In this document: positions 53,991 through 64,000 of the stretch, in pieces | Numbering within the stretch: the stretch's first letter is position 1 | How the letters are laid out: each line of letters begins with the position of its first letter | Origin: Carnegiea gigantea | Taxonomy: Eukaryota > Streptophyta > Magnoliopsida > Caryophyllales > Cactaceae | Assembly (NCBI GenBank): GCA_029747015.1 | Contig: JAKOGI010000434.1 | Span: forward strand, 347,001 to 411,000 | Length of the DNA stretch: 64,000 nt | Direction: 5' to 3' | Translations under genes and position numbers: made by a program | The notes under the pieces: generated by a model | What the model was told of the DNA's origin: nothing | Database searches by the model: none | The model's input: only the letters and a program-made list of their open reading frames with translations

Positions 53991-55868
53991 TCAGGGAGCA
54001 GGGGGTGGTTTAGTTTGCAGAGGAGGAATGCTGGGGGCAAGGGTGGAGAGAAGGGTAAGCAAATCTTCATGGCGTTTGGTGGAGAGGGCTTGTTCCTCAG
54101 CAAGAGCAACCTTGACGGCTGAGAGCTCATCCTTGAGGCGAGCATTGTCCTCAAGAACAGCCTCAACCTTGATGGAAGGTTGCCCAGAAACAGGTGGTCG
54201 AGGTGGTCGATGACCCTGTTTGGAGACTGACCCTTCGCCAACCTCATAGCCACACCCTAGCAGGGTGTCAATCCCAATCTCATCAATGATTTGGGCCGCC
54301 ACTCTCCGTGTGAGCGCTATCCCAAAGTGCTCAAACACCCTTGTCAGCAGAAACCCATAGCCAAGATCATGTGCCCGAGTGGTGTTCGCAATTTGCCCTA
54401 TGTGGCGAATCATAATTGCAGGGAGGTTTATTGGTTCCTCCCGATCCAGTAGGTCCACCAGACATTGATCGGGGGCATCTGCTGAGTTTCGCGCTTGACC
54501 TCGCGGAATTATGTTCTTGATAGTGAACATAAACAGTAGTTGGTGCAGGGAGGTCATTTCACCCTTCTTAACCGAGAGGGGTGTTCTCAGGCCCTGTTTT
54601 TGACTGAGGCGTTGGGACACCTCAAGGCGCCTGGATGTTGCCAGGACAGTTTTGTTTTCCCTCACATACACAGCAAAGCCTTGTGAGGGCACACCCAATA
54701 TTTTCCCAAGTGTGGGCGCATCAACCTTAATGCCTTGCCCATTTACCAAACTTGTCACCACCCCTTTGGTGACATTGCAGTTGGTGTAAAACTCAGCCAA
54801 CTCAGGCACAGAACACCCCAAATGGGTATTTGCAAACAAGTTGAGCCAGCCTTGGGCTCGCAACTTGCTCAGGAACACCCCCAGACCATGTTCCTCAAAA
54901 AAACATATATTCACTACCTTCCCCCTAACGACATTGCGCTTAAGCAATTGTGCATGTTTGTCAGACATAGGAGAGGGAGTGGGCTTCTTTAGGCGTTTGG
55001 GAGGAGGAACAGAGGTGGTAGCGTCTGGTAGGGGAGCTGTTCTGGGCTTTCTTTTGAGGGGTGAGGTTGCAGGAGAGGGCTTCATAGCAGGTTTAGAGGT
55101 GGATTTTGGAGGAGCTTGATCTTCAGAGGACTCGGAGAACACTGGTGTTCCCTGTTTGAAAGAGGTGTTCTCAGAGTCAGAACTCGAGAACTCCTCGGTA
55201 GAAGAAGAGGAAATCTCCTCGATAATTGGAGCAGAGGGTTTGGAGATACGGGGAGCGGATTGAAAAGCAATTCTGGCAGATTTGCGAGAAGGCTTAGAGG
55301 GTTTTGGAGAAGAGGGAGCTTGAGAGGGCTGAGACCTTGGTTGTGGCCTTGTTCTTGGCGTTCTGCTGCACCTGGCCACTATTTTCACGCTTTTCCCTTT
55401 CTCTCCGGTTTGAGCAACCGGAGTAGTGAGTTCAGCCTCAGGGAGAGAATCCTCCTCCTGACTCTCCTCTGATATCTCATACGAATTCCCTCGGAAATCG
55501 ACATTCAGATCCTCCACACACACGGCGTCAAAAGAGTCTTTTCCTGTTTCTGGCACTGTTTCAGGAAACAGCCCAAAAGAACAGGGTTCGAAATTATCAC
55601 TAAACCATTCAGGGGTTTCCAAGATTTTGTCTTGAGGCCCCGATGGTGCACCCTCCGACTCTACTTTAATGGGACATGCAATTGACCCCACAAGAAATAC
55701 CAATTCCCTTTCACAATTGAAGGGAATATCATCCATCCCTATCCCCACTGACTTTAGGGACAAGCTTTTCAGAAATCTGAAAGGCTTGTATAGGATTGGG
55801 CGAGGGGGAGCAGGGATTGAGGACGCAAGAACCAGGGCTTTTGAGTGAGAGGTGTTATTGGAAGCCAT
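53991..55868 (-). CDS. third ORF of SIRE-like copia, 625 codons, intact
   Basis: A single ATG-to-TGA frame, the second longest uninterrupted frame in the window, placed between pol and the 3' LTR where SIRE-type elements carry an envelope-like ORF. Residues 1 to about 300 are Ser/Pro/Lys-rich and look disordered. From about 305 (NVVRGKVVNICFFEEHGL, GWLNLF, ELAEFYTNC, VTSLVNGQGIKVDAPTLGKI) to 545 it resembles the plant 'putative transposon protein' domain (PF20167 as I recall). The C-terminal part from about 565 (LEDNARLKDELSAVKVALAE) looks like a coiled coil. I see no signal peptide or clear transmembrane segment, so an envelope function is not supported. It could act as an RNA/DNA-binding or structural partner; the role is unknown. 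It is likely expressed, if at all, by splicing or from an internal start. Confidence 0.85.
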   Translation of the reverse strand: MASNNTSHSKALVLASSIPAPPRPILYKPFRFLKSLSLKSVGIGMDDIPFNCERELVFLVGSIACPIKVESEGAPSGPQDKILETPEWFSDNFEPCSFGLFPETVPETGKDSFDAVCVEDLNVDFRGNSYEISEESQEEDSLPEAELTTPVAQTGEKGKSVKIVARCSRTPRTRPQPRSQPSQAPSSPKPSKPSRKSARIAFQSAPRISKPSAPIIEEISSSSTEEFSSSDSENTSFKQGTPVFSESSEDQAPPKSTSKPAMKPSPATSPLKRKPRTAPLPDATTSVPPPKRLKKPTPSPMSDKHAQLLKRNVVRGKVVNICFFEEHGLGVFLSKLRAQGWLNLFANTHLGCSVPELAEFYTNCNVTKGVVTSLVNGQGIKVDAPTLGKILGVPSQGFAVYVRENKTVLATSRRLEVSQRLSQKQGLRTPLSVKKGEMTSLHQLLFMFTIKNIIPRGQARNSADAPDQCLVDLLDREEPINLPAIMIRHIGQIANTTRAHDLGYGFLLTRVFEHFGIALTRRVAAQIIDEIGIDTLLGCGYEVGEGSVSKQGHRPPRPPVSGQPSIKVEAVLEDNARLKDELSAVKVALAEEQALSTKRHEDLLTLLSTLAPSIPPLQTKPPPAP

Positions 55869-56367
55869 TGTTGCTAGAGGAGAGAGATGAGGGTTTTAGG
55901 CTGTTTGCGGGGTTTGTTTCTGAAAAGAAGAACTGAGATCAGGGCATTTGAAGCGAGAGAGAGCACCCAAAATCTTTTAAAGATCTCTAGGTTTGCAACG
56001 GATGAGAACATTAAAGGCGTGTGCCTTGGTAAGGAGGAAGGTTTTAAGAAAACGCATTCCCATATGCATTGAATAACCAAGGGACGTACCTGTTCTGTCT
56101 GTTCGATTAAGATACCTGCCTGTTCTTCGCCGTTTGATCTTGATTTGACTCATTGGTACTAGGGGTGGCAGAGCTGCTCCAGTGATCCTTAGTACATCCC
56201 CTTATGCTGCATTCTTTGTAGAAATTAAAAACGCACGCAATTCGAGTGTATGCACTCATTGTACATAAATCACATCAGTTGCTAATAAGATTTGCAAACA
56301 AGGGGAGAGAACAGGGTGTAAAGGTTGTTTTTACCAAACCTAGTTCATGTCTTGGAAACAAGTATCT

Positions 56368-59300
56368 CAGGGTGTTCTTACCAACCCTAGTTCCAGTCTA
56401 TTTCTCTCAAATTGATCTCTAGCTAGTGCCTTAGTGAATATATCAGCAATTTGATTTTTCGTTGTGCAAAAATTCATAGAAATTAAACCCTTTTCAACAT
56501 TATCTCTCAAGAAATGATGTCGAATTCAATATGCTTTGTTCTTTTATGTTGACATGGATTTTTGGCAATGTTAATTGCACTTGTCTTATCACAAAAAATA
56601 GGAATGCATCCAGTGTCAACACAAAAGTCCTTAAGCTGTTGTCTTGTCCACAATAGTTGAGCACAGCATGAAGCTGCTGCAACATATTCAGCTTCTGCTG
56701 TGGACATGGCAACTGAATGTTGCTTCTTGGTAGCCCAAGATACCAAACAAGGTCCAAGAAAGTGGACCATACCTGAGGTACTCTTTCTATCAACTGGGAA
56801 TCCAGCATAGTCAGCGTCAGCATATCCAACAAGATCCAAATTGCAACCTCTAGGATACCATAAAGCTAAATTGGGTGTATGTTTCAAATACCTTAGTATC
56901 TGTTTAACAGCTTTAAGATGAGTCTCTTTAGGGCAAGACTGAAAACGGGCACATAAACCGACACTGAAAACAATGTCGGGCCTACTAGCGGTAAGGTATA
57001 AGAGTGACCCTATCATGCCCTTATAGAGTTTCTCCTCAACTGAGGGACTCTCATCATCCATAACCAACTTGGTTGAAGGAAAAATAGGAGTGTCTATGGA
57101 TTTGGCTGACTCCATCCCAAAACACTTAAGTAGCTCCTTGATATACTTTTGTTGATGGATCATGGTGCCGTTTGGAGTTTGCTTGATTTGTAAGCCTAAG
57201 AAAATGTTAAGCTCACCCATCATGCTCATCTCAAACTCACTCCTCATCATATTTGAAAATTCATTGTATAAATCATGATGAGTTGCACTAAATATAATGT
57301 CATCAACATATATTAGGACAATCAATAAATGTTCCCCCTTAGATTTTACAAACAAGGTATTGTCTACCTTGCCTCTTCTAAAATTATTTTCAAGTAAAAA
57401 ACTTGACATACGTTCATACCAAGCTCTAGGAGCTTGTTTTAAACCATAAAGAGCTTTGTCTAGTTTGAAAACATGGTTAGGAAATTCACTGTTTTCAAAA
57501 CCAGGGGGTTGTTTGACATACACCTCTTCTTTAAGGTATCCGTTTAGGAATGCACTTTTCACGTCCATTTGATATAGCTTGATTTCCATATGAGCTGCAA
57601 AGGCTATTAGGATTCGAATAGCCTCAATTCTAGCAACTGGTGCAAAGGTTTCTTCATAATCGATCCCTTCTTCTTGGTTATACCCTTGAACAACCAGCCG
57701 TGCCTTGTTCCTAGTGACTGTTCCTGACTCATCCAGTTTGTTTCGGAACACCCACTTGGTTCCAATGATTGTTCTCTCTGCAGGTTTAGGTACCAGGTGC
57801 CATACTCTGTTTCTTTCAAATTGATGGAGCTCTTCTTGCATTGCCGTGACCCAATCTGAATCTGCAAGAGCTTCATTCACATTCTTTGGCTCAATGTTAG
57901 AGAGAAAAGCATAGAAAGCACAAAAATTCTTAAGCTTAGACCTAGTTTGCACTCCACTGTTAATATTAGACAGAATTTGATCAAGGGGGTGGGAACTATG
58001 GTGCTTCCATGGTCGTGGAGTAAGTGGATCCACAGACACATGCTCTACTCTAGCCGGAATATTTGGAGAATCAGGCTCACGAACGCCTCCTGAGCCTGTT
58101 CTTGCACCTATTTGTAAGCCTGTTCCTGAAGAACATGGTCCCGAACAGGGTTCAACGGTGTTTCCCCCTGTTTGGTGTTCACCTTGCCTGCCGTTTTGAG
58201 GAACAACTTCTGGGCCTGTTGTCTCTATGGTGTTCTTACCTTGTCTTTCATGGGGCAACACTTCTTTTCGGATAAGACCTAATTCAAACTCTTCTTCCTG
58301 TGCACCATGCTTATTCAAAGTATTAGATTCATCAAAAAGCACATGCACACTTTCCTCAACGCACAATATTCTTTTGTTAAAGACTTTGTATGCCTTGCTG
58401 TGAGAGGAATAACTGAGAAATATTGCCTCATCACTCCTCGGATCAAACTTTTCTAAAGCATCCTTCCCATTATTATGCACAAAACACCTACAACCGAGTG
58501 TTCTTAAATGCATAATGTTGAGCTTTCTGCCTTTGAAGAGTTCGTAGGGAGTTTTGTTCAAAATAGGTCTAATCATACATCTATTCATAATGTAACATGA
58601 TGTGTTCAAAGCTTCTGCCCAAAAGTTCCTAGGAAGACCACTAGCAATAAGCATTGTCCTAGTCATGTCTTCTAGGGTGCGGTTTTTGCGCTCAACCACC
58701 CCATTCTGTTGGGGTGTTCTTGGGGCCGAGAAGTTATGATCAACACCATGCGTATTACAAAATTCTGTAAAACTTGCATTTTCAAATTCAGTACCATGAT
58801 CAGACCTCAAGCTAACCAATGAGTGTCCTACTCTCTTTTCAACCTTTTTGAGAAGGGCAATAAAATTCTCAAAAGTTTCATCCTTGGAGGCCAAGAACAG
58901 GGTCCAAGTAAATCGAGAGTAATCATCCACTATGACAAGCACATACCTCTTCCCACCTCTACTTGTTATCCTCATAGGACCACATAGATCAATGTGTAAT
59001 AATTCAAGAGGTCGGGTAGTGCTAACACACCTTTTTGATTTAAAAGACAATCTGACTTGTTTTCCTTTTGCACAAGCTTCACATACCCTGTCATCATTAA
59101 ACTTGATGGAAGGTAGTCCAACAACCAAGTCTTTGGAAACAAGTTTGTTTAAAAGAGTAAGGCTCGCATGACCTAGTCTCTTGTGCCAGAGCATTATATC
59201 ATCATTCACAGCACTCAAACAAGTCAGGTTGTTTTGGGGAAGTGTGGAAATACATACTTTGTAAACATTTTTGTGACGCTTCCCCTTCAATACAACGTCT

Positions 59301-59686
59301 CCTGTGTTGGCATTGACAACCAAGCAATGTGCTCGTGAGAACACCACTAGATTATTCTTGTCACACAATTGGGACACACTTAGTAAATTATGCTTTAAAC
59401 CATCAACTAAGTGCACATTATCAATTGAGTGGGAGAGAGTTTTACCAATGCTACCTATACCGATAATTGTCCCAGACTTGCCGTTTCCAAAAGCCACGCT
59501 CCCACCGGTTGAAGCTGTAAGTGAGAGAAAGTTTGATTTTTCTCCGGTCATATGCCGCGAACACCCACCATCAACATACCACAGCTGCCTGTTTTCAAGG
59601 TTATTTTCTGAGCTATTTGCCAGGGTGTTTCTTACCCTGTTTGCTGGGTTGTTTGTGGGGTTGTTCTCTCTCACTTCAGCCTGCAA
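56368..59686 (-). pseudogene. copia pol: protease-integrase-RT-RNase H, one frameshift
   Basis: One open frame of 1059 codons (59686-56507). Protease: [14 protein letters not shown], where the D-S-G triplet reads D-G-G. Pre-integrase: [11 protein letters not shown] and CEACAKGKQ. Integrase: [19 protein letters not shown] and [11 protein letters not shown], so Asp, Asp and Glu are all present. [34 protein letters not shown] and [14 protein letters not shown] with intact Y-V-D-D. RNase [21 protein letters not shown] and [16 protein letters not shown] one-base deletion near 56528 (in KHIEFDI, expected K-H-I-E-I-R-H) truncates the last 50 or so codons, which remain readable to a TGA at 56368. The frame has no ATG of its own; it is in frame with gag across a UGA. 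Confidence 0.9.
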
Positions 59687-59692
59687 AACAAA

Positions 59693-61422
59693 TCAAGGGT
59701 TAGTTTTGGGAACCCAGATCCACTTGGGTCCTATTCTTTTAGACAAATAAAGCTCATCTTTCCTAATCCAGATTTGTTTCACATACCTTTCATTCTTTTC
59801 AATGGCATACCTTCTTGAAGGACATGAATATTGATAGTGACCAGTTTTACCACAATGAAAGCAAACAATGTTTTCAGGTAATCCCACATACTTTCTATGG
59901 ATTTGGTAAATGGTTCGTTTAGGCTTATATCCAAGTCCCTTTTTGTTTCGACTGTGGTGAGTGTTTAACCAATTCAATGCTCTTGAGGACTTGTTCCAAT
60001 GCTTGGTTGTGACAAGCTTGGTTTCCAGGTTTTCTATATTAGTATGCAAGCTCTTGTTCTCTTTGAGCAAAGACTCAACCATTCCTTCCACCTCAAGGAG
60101 TTTTTCCTCCACTCGAGAATAATCTCCCTCTTTTATAAAGAGGTTTTCCTTGAGCATGTTAATATTTTCATATAAGCCCAGTTTTTTATTTTTAAGGGTT
60201 TCATTTTCAAGTTCTAGGTCTCGGACATCTCGTTTCAATTCAGCACAAGTATCCATCAAGGTATACAAAAGTTCTTCGAGAGTTGTTTTATTGAGACCAC
60301 GTACCTTGTTCTTGAGATCAGTCAAGCTGTTTGTGGATTCATCATCTGAGTCTGAGTCACTTTGTGCCATGAGAGCTACAGCATCTCCTTCACTTTCAGA
60401 TTCACCTTCATCCTCAGAAGAGTCTCCCCAGGCAGCAAGCATAGCCTTCGAGAATCTTTTGCCTGAGGTGTTCACAGGTTGTTTTCGAACCTGTTTTCTG
60501 GGTTGTTCAAACTCCTGCTCTTCTCGAAGCAGAGGGCAGTTTTTCACAAGGTGATCTAGTTTGCCACATTTAAAACACCCTGTGAACTGTTCTCAGGGGG
60601 TGTTTCTGGATTTACTGAAGTCCTTTTTTCTGCTGTTTTCTTTGACCTTTTTGAAGAATTTCTTGAACTTTCGTGTCATTAAGGCCATCTCTTCATCCTC
60701 AAGGTCAGAGTCATCATCCTCTTGTGCTTTCAAGGCAAGCCCACGATCCTTCTTCTGCTCCTCTTTTTGTTGTGAGTTCTTTCTGAGTTCATAGGTTTGA
60801 AGATTGCCAATCAACTCGTCGAGGGTGATCTTGTTCATGTCTTTAGCTTCTTGGATGGCTGTCACCTTCGCTTCCCAAGACCGAGGCAAAATCCTTAGAA
60901 TCTTCCTCACTAGCTCTTCTGTGGTGAAGGATTTTCCCAGGGATTTTAGCTCGTTTGTTATGTGGGTGAAGCGTGTGTACATATCCATCACGTTCCCACG
61001 ATCACCCATATCAAACAACTCATATTCATGAGTAGCTCAATACGCGATTGTTTGACTTGACTTGTTCCTTCATGAGCTACTTGGAGGGCATTTCATATCT
61101 CCTAGGCTGACTCACACTCCGAGATACGTGTATATTTATCTGGACCTAGGCCAAAATATAATAGCTTCTTGGCCTTGGCATTCTTTTCCATTTTCTTATA
61201 GTCTTCAGCATCAAACTCTATGGGTTCCTTGGGAACCTTCTTACCATCTTCAAGCACCTTGGTGGGAACAAGGGGCCCGTTCTTGATGAGCATCCATAAC
61301 TCATAATCTTCTACCTGAATATAGTTCTCCATCCTATTCTTCCACCAACTATAATGTTGGCCGTGGAAATAGGGTGGCCGAGTAATCGATTGCCTTTCAA
61401 GGATTCCTTGTGGTGTACTCAT
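59693..61422 (-). pseudogene. SIRE-like copia gag, interrupted
   Basis: ATG at 61422 (MSTPQGILERQSITRPPYF, then YSWWKNRMENYI, DYELWMLIKNGP). TAG at 61102 and a TGA shortly after interrupt CESA-x-EI-x, the usual K/Q-E-I-W-D block; a shift near 61020 precedes FTHITNELKSLGKS and LPRSWEAKV. TGA at 60593 lies before the first knuckle CFKCGKLDHLVKNC; the following 284-codon frame holds an acidic region, a coiled coil and the second knuckle CFHCGKTGHYQYSC, ending WVPKTNP and TGA at 59693. Both knuckles are intact. The stops fit C-to-T changes of CAG, CGA or TGG codons. Confidence 0.88.
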
Positions 61423-61462
61423 CTTCAGAATCTCTCAAGGTGTTAGCCCTTTTGTGAGAGAA

Positions 61463-61477
61463 CCTGCTCTGATACCA
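61463..61477 (-). promoter_or_regulatory. primer-binding site of SIRE-like copia
   Basis: Minus strand TGGTATCAGAGCAGG, two bases after the 5' LTR: a perfect initiator-Met tRNA primer site. Confidence 0.92.
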
Positions 61478-61479
61478 CT

Positions 61480-63101
61480 TGTTGTATTTAGGAGTACTTA
61501 CCCACAAGAGGGGGGTGAATTGTGGTGTTTGATTTTCGCGTACTTACTGGCAAACACTCTCTTGATTGCAGAGGTTGTTCTCGAATTACAAACAACCTTC
61601 TGACTTGTTTGCACCAGATGTTTTCAATTTGCTCAAAGGCGAAAATTAACAAGATAAATGCGGAAATACAGCACACACAATTTTTCTGTGGAAAACACCT
61701 CTAGCCCAACTGAGGTGTGAAAAACCACGACCTACCTCGTGTAGGATTTAACCACTTTCACTAACGGGCTGAACACATTACAAAAGTAACACACCTTGTT
61801 ATAACTTGCAACCACGTGACCTTCTTTTCTAAGAAAGGTTACACCACGTCCAAATCTCACCAGATTGGACACGTCCAAAGTCCACACGACTGAGGACCAC
61901 TCACTCACTCTTCTGATCCAAGATCAGGGTTACAAAACACCTTACGGGGGTGCTTCTGATTTAAGCAGATGTAAGGTACAATGAGGTCCTAGTATGCCAA
62001 TATCTTGAAAGCTCAGCTTAAACACAACTTGTCTCGGTTTTTCTTTTCTCAAGAGTAGCTCGAAAAATTCTTCTCACTAGAAAAACCACTTTTGTAATTT
62101 TCCCCTTTTTTGCGTATGTTGTGTATGTTTCTCGTTTTTTTCTCTCTTCTGAATGGGAGTGAAATGTTGAGATTTTAAACAAAAAATCCAACGGTCAAAA
62201 ACAAGGAGAAGTGATAAAATCAGCTATGTTTAGCAAAGAAAGATTTTTGCTTAGCACAAAGAATTCCAACGGCTAAAAGATCAATGAGGATAGAGTTTTC
62301 CCAATATTGTAGGGATTTGATTTTGGAAGATAAAAGTCTATCTTTTCCCTTTTAAAAATAGCCGTGAGATACATGGGAAAGAATCTCAGCTTTGAATTTT
62401 GAATTGATCACTTCCCAAAGGATAAGAAAGAAATATTTTCGGTTTTGGTAAATATTTTCCAAAATCAGTTTTGTAAATCTCCCAAGGGATTTTCATATCA
62501 AAAAGATTTTCTACAGCTTAAATTGCTGTCTTGGAATTTTATCAAAATATATTAGAGCTTTTGGCCAACCAAAATAAGTTTTCCAAAGTAACCGGGTTTG
62601 GCCGTTGCAGTTCAGAAACACCCTAGGTACCCTGTTTACAGGGTTGTTCAAACTTGGTGTTCTGAAGCAAATAGCGCAACCGATTCAAGAGTGGTTAGTT
62701 AGAGACTTTTCAAGATTGGCATATTAACAAGAGTCTAAAAAATAAAACCTAAATTACCCAAGACATCTTGTTGTAGATCCAGTCATCTTGTTCAAGATGA
62801 ATACGCTGCCCCAACCACCTAAACCAACCTGTTTGCCAGGTTGTTCTTGTATCGCTTGAGTTCAAAAACTGATCTTAACACATAATCAACTCATCGAGGT
62901 GGTGTTCTTGACTTGAGCGTGAGTCATCAAGGTATGAGACCTGTTCTTAAGACTTGTTCTCAACATTCAGCAAACAAGTTAAGACGCATATTGAAAATAA
63001 CAGTGCATGCCTATTTGGAGAACTTTGTTTGGAGCAACATTACTTAAGAGCATTTTACACTTGGGTTTGTTGTCATCAAAACTGAATATACTAATTCAAC
63101 A
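61480..63101 (-). repeat. 5' LTR of SIRE-like copia
   Basis: 1622 bp, TGTTGAATTAG...CTAAATACAACA on the minus strand, paired with 52083-53709. Confidence 0.92.
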
Positions 63102-63354
63102 ACATGAATGCATATTTTTTGTCCATAATTTCCCCGAAGCCACAAAGCCAATTCGACGACTCCTCCATGTCGGTCGTTTCACACCACGCAGGCACTTTGC
63201 CGTTTCTTCTTCCTGGATCGTCGTCATTCCTCCCATCAATTGCTACTCCCATCAGCCATCCCTACCTTAGGCCACTAGGAAAAGCAACCAAGAACTCGCT
63301 GTCAACAAACCCTAGATGAGTAGATAACACTAGACGAGAGTCCTAGGAGAGTAG

Positions 63355-63369
63355 TTTCTTCACAGACTA
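63355..63369. repeat. target-site duplication of the LINE (5' side)
   Basis: TTTCTTCACAGACTA, partner of 40585-40599; it fixes the LINE 5' end at 63354. Confidence 0.7.
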
Positions 63370-64000
63370 ATTAATGGGTGGTTATTTAGCATAATTTGAA
63401 GAAAACATTATTTTAATAAAAAAGGGGCTTCTTTTTTAGTTTATTTGGACAAATTTGGCCATTTTAATTGACGGTTTAGAAAGGACAAATTGAGCAACAC
63501 AAGAGTCGTACAACATAAGTCTTCTTCCTTTATGCATAACAAAACCATAAAATTACGTGTGGGTAAAATGATGTTGATATGTGTCTCTTAAGAATTAATT
63601 GAACACTGATTTAAAAGTTGCATTTAGAGAGCTTTGCCTTTGTGGACAGATAGAAAACGTGTAGCATAGGATTTGTGTTCAAGAATTAAATGCAAAGACA
63701 GTGTTGTCACCGGAACAAAGAAATCCGTGAGATCGAATCAAACTAACCGCTAGCTCCACAATGAAAAAGTGCTGCCAAGGTCTTCTTTATAATCCAAATT
63801 TGACGGTAAGTCAGTAACTATAGAACAATATACCAATGCAGTTGATTTGAGTATCACTATATGACACTACTTAAGTCTGTAGAGAAACGAATTCTCTAAC
63901 AGTGGAAGATTTAGAAATTTGGTGTAAAGAAGTACCACTTTTGAGCTTTGGAAAACGTAACAATTACTATTAATTTTTATAGATATCCTATCAAAAAAAA
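63370..64000. other. intergenic flank of the LINE
   Basis: About 630 bp of AT-rich sequence up to the window edge. I see no gene, element end or RNA gene in it. Confidence 0.4.

Larger units (their letters stand above)
52078..63106 (-). mobile_element. SIRE-like Ty1/copia retrotransposon with a third ORF
   Basis: LTRs at 63101-61480 (5') and 53709-52083 (3'), 1622 and 1627 bp, ends TGTTGAAT...ATACAACA on the minus strand, and a 5-bp duplication ACATG at 52078-52082 and 63102-63106. Internal order: primer site, gag, pol (protease-integrase-RT-RNase H), third ORF, polypurine tract. The size of 11.0 kb, long LTRs and extra ORF fit the SIRE/Maximus lineage. I counted 5 differences in 180 bp and about 10 in 220 bp between the LTRs, so it is younger than the gag-only copia. 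Gag has four stops and a shift; pol has one shift; it is not autonomous. Confidence 0.92.
51480..63168 (-). pseudogene. LINE ORF1 (DUF4283 and zinc knuckle), split by SIRE-like copia
   Basis: The in-frame ATG at 63168 (MEESSNW) begins ORF1. It runs to the copia insertion at 63101 and resumes at 52077, where SIESIWRSTYGFEAKEVADN and FHWRDNKRVLKGEH belong to DUF4283. Removing the copia and one ACATG copy keeps the frame. Near 51590 HIEKDCE is the end of a CCHC knuckle whose first two Cys positions are lost. ORF1 proteins bind the LINE RNA. Stops occur at 51930 and after. A short 5' untranslated part extends to 63354. Confidence 0.8.
40600..63354 (-). mobile_element. full-length plant L1-type LINE split by nested insertions
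   Basis: On the minus strand: 5' end at 63354, ORF1 (DUF4283, zinc knuckle), ORF2 (endonuclease, RT, zf-RVT, RNase H), 3' untranslated part and an 18-base poly(A) (T run 40600-40617), bounded by the 15-bp duplication. Subtracting the insertions at 52083-63101, 45307-49787, 42956-44423 and about 40753-41032 leaves about 5.5 kb, normal for a plant LINE. The frame resumes across the three LTR-type insertions when one duplication copy is removed. Both ORFs have stops, shifts and altered catalytic residues, so the LINE is dead. It must predate everything inserted in it. Confidence 0.88.

Noticed and set aside
53959..55472. Plus-strand open frames opposite the third ORF
   Set aside because: Shadows of the minus-strand coding region; no domain and no independent support.
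53991..55868. Calling the third ORF a retroviral-type envelope
   Set aside because: No signal peptide, cleavage site or membrane anchor is visible; only position supports it.

Overview
This is a repeat-rich stretch of a flowering-plant nuclear genome, most likely a eudicot. The evidence is one intron-containing cysteine-rich receptor-like kinase (CRK) gene with GT-AG introns, surrounded by plant-type LTR retrotransposons, a plant LINE, hAT, PIF/Harbinger and CACTA traces, a TRIM and microsatellites. I see no bacterial, organellar, rRNA or tRNA gene. The species cannot be named from the sequence alone.

Layout. 1-4985: old relics: the N-terminal end of a hAT transposase, a Ty3-like gag and a LINE ORF1-like fragment. 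4990-13027: an Athila-like Ty3 element on the minus strand (gag-protease-RT-RNase H-integrase, 5' LTR) abutting a PIF/Harbinger transposase relic on the plus strand. 13028-23640: two copies of one Ty1/copia family (plus strand), each preceded by a TRIM or TRIM fragment, with a truncated minus-strand copia between them. 23641-26924: AT-rich DNA, a long AT/AC microsatellite and a MITE-like repeat. 26925-31988: the CRK gene (minus, seven exons, 653 codons, frame intact), the only convincing intact host gene. 32008-34690: its upstream region and a partial tandem copy that lacks exon 1. 34715-39925: a CACTA-like end, then a second, diverged copy of the Ty3 gag-protease/LTR/Harbinger block.

40600-63354 is essentially one full-length LINE on the minus strand, bounded by a 15-bp target-site duplication (13 of 15 match) and a poly(A) tail, and inflated from about 5.5 kb to 22.8 kb by later insertions. 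From its 3' end these are a MITE-like repeat, a probable solo LTR (duplication CTGAG), a copia element keeping only gag (4.5 kb, flanks GTGAAG) and an 11-kb SIRE-like copia (duplication ACATG). In three cases the LINE frame reads on once the insertion and one duplication copy are ignored. The SIRE-like element carries an intact 625-codon third ORF after pol, although its gag is interrupted.

No cooperating gene system is visible beyond the retroelement polyproteins. The CRK would act alone at the plasma membrane. The most informative content is structural: the nested LINE, the gag-only copia, the intact third ORF in an otherwise damaged element, the duplicated Ty3-Harbinger block and the exon-1-less CRK duplicate. 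All identity figures are counts by eye over short stretches, not alignments.
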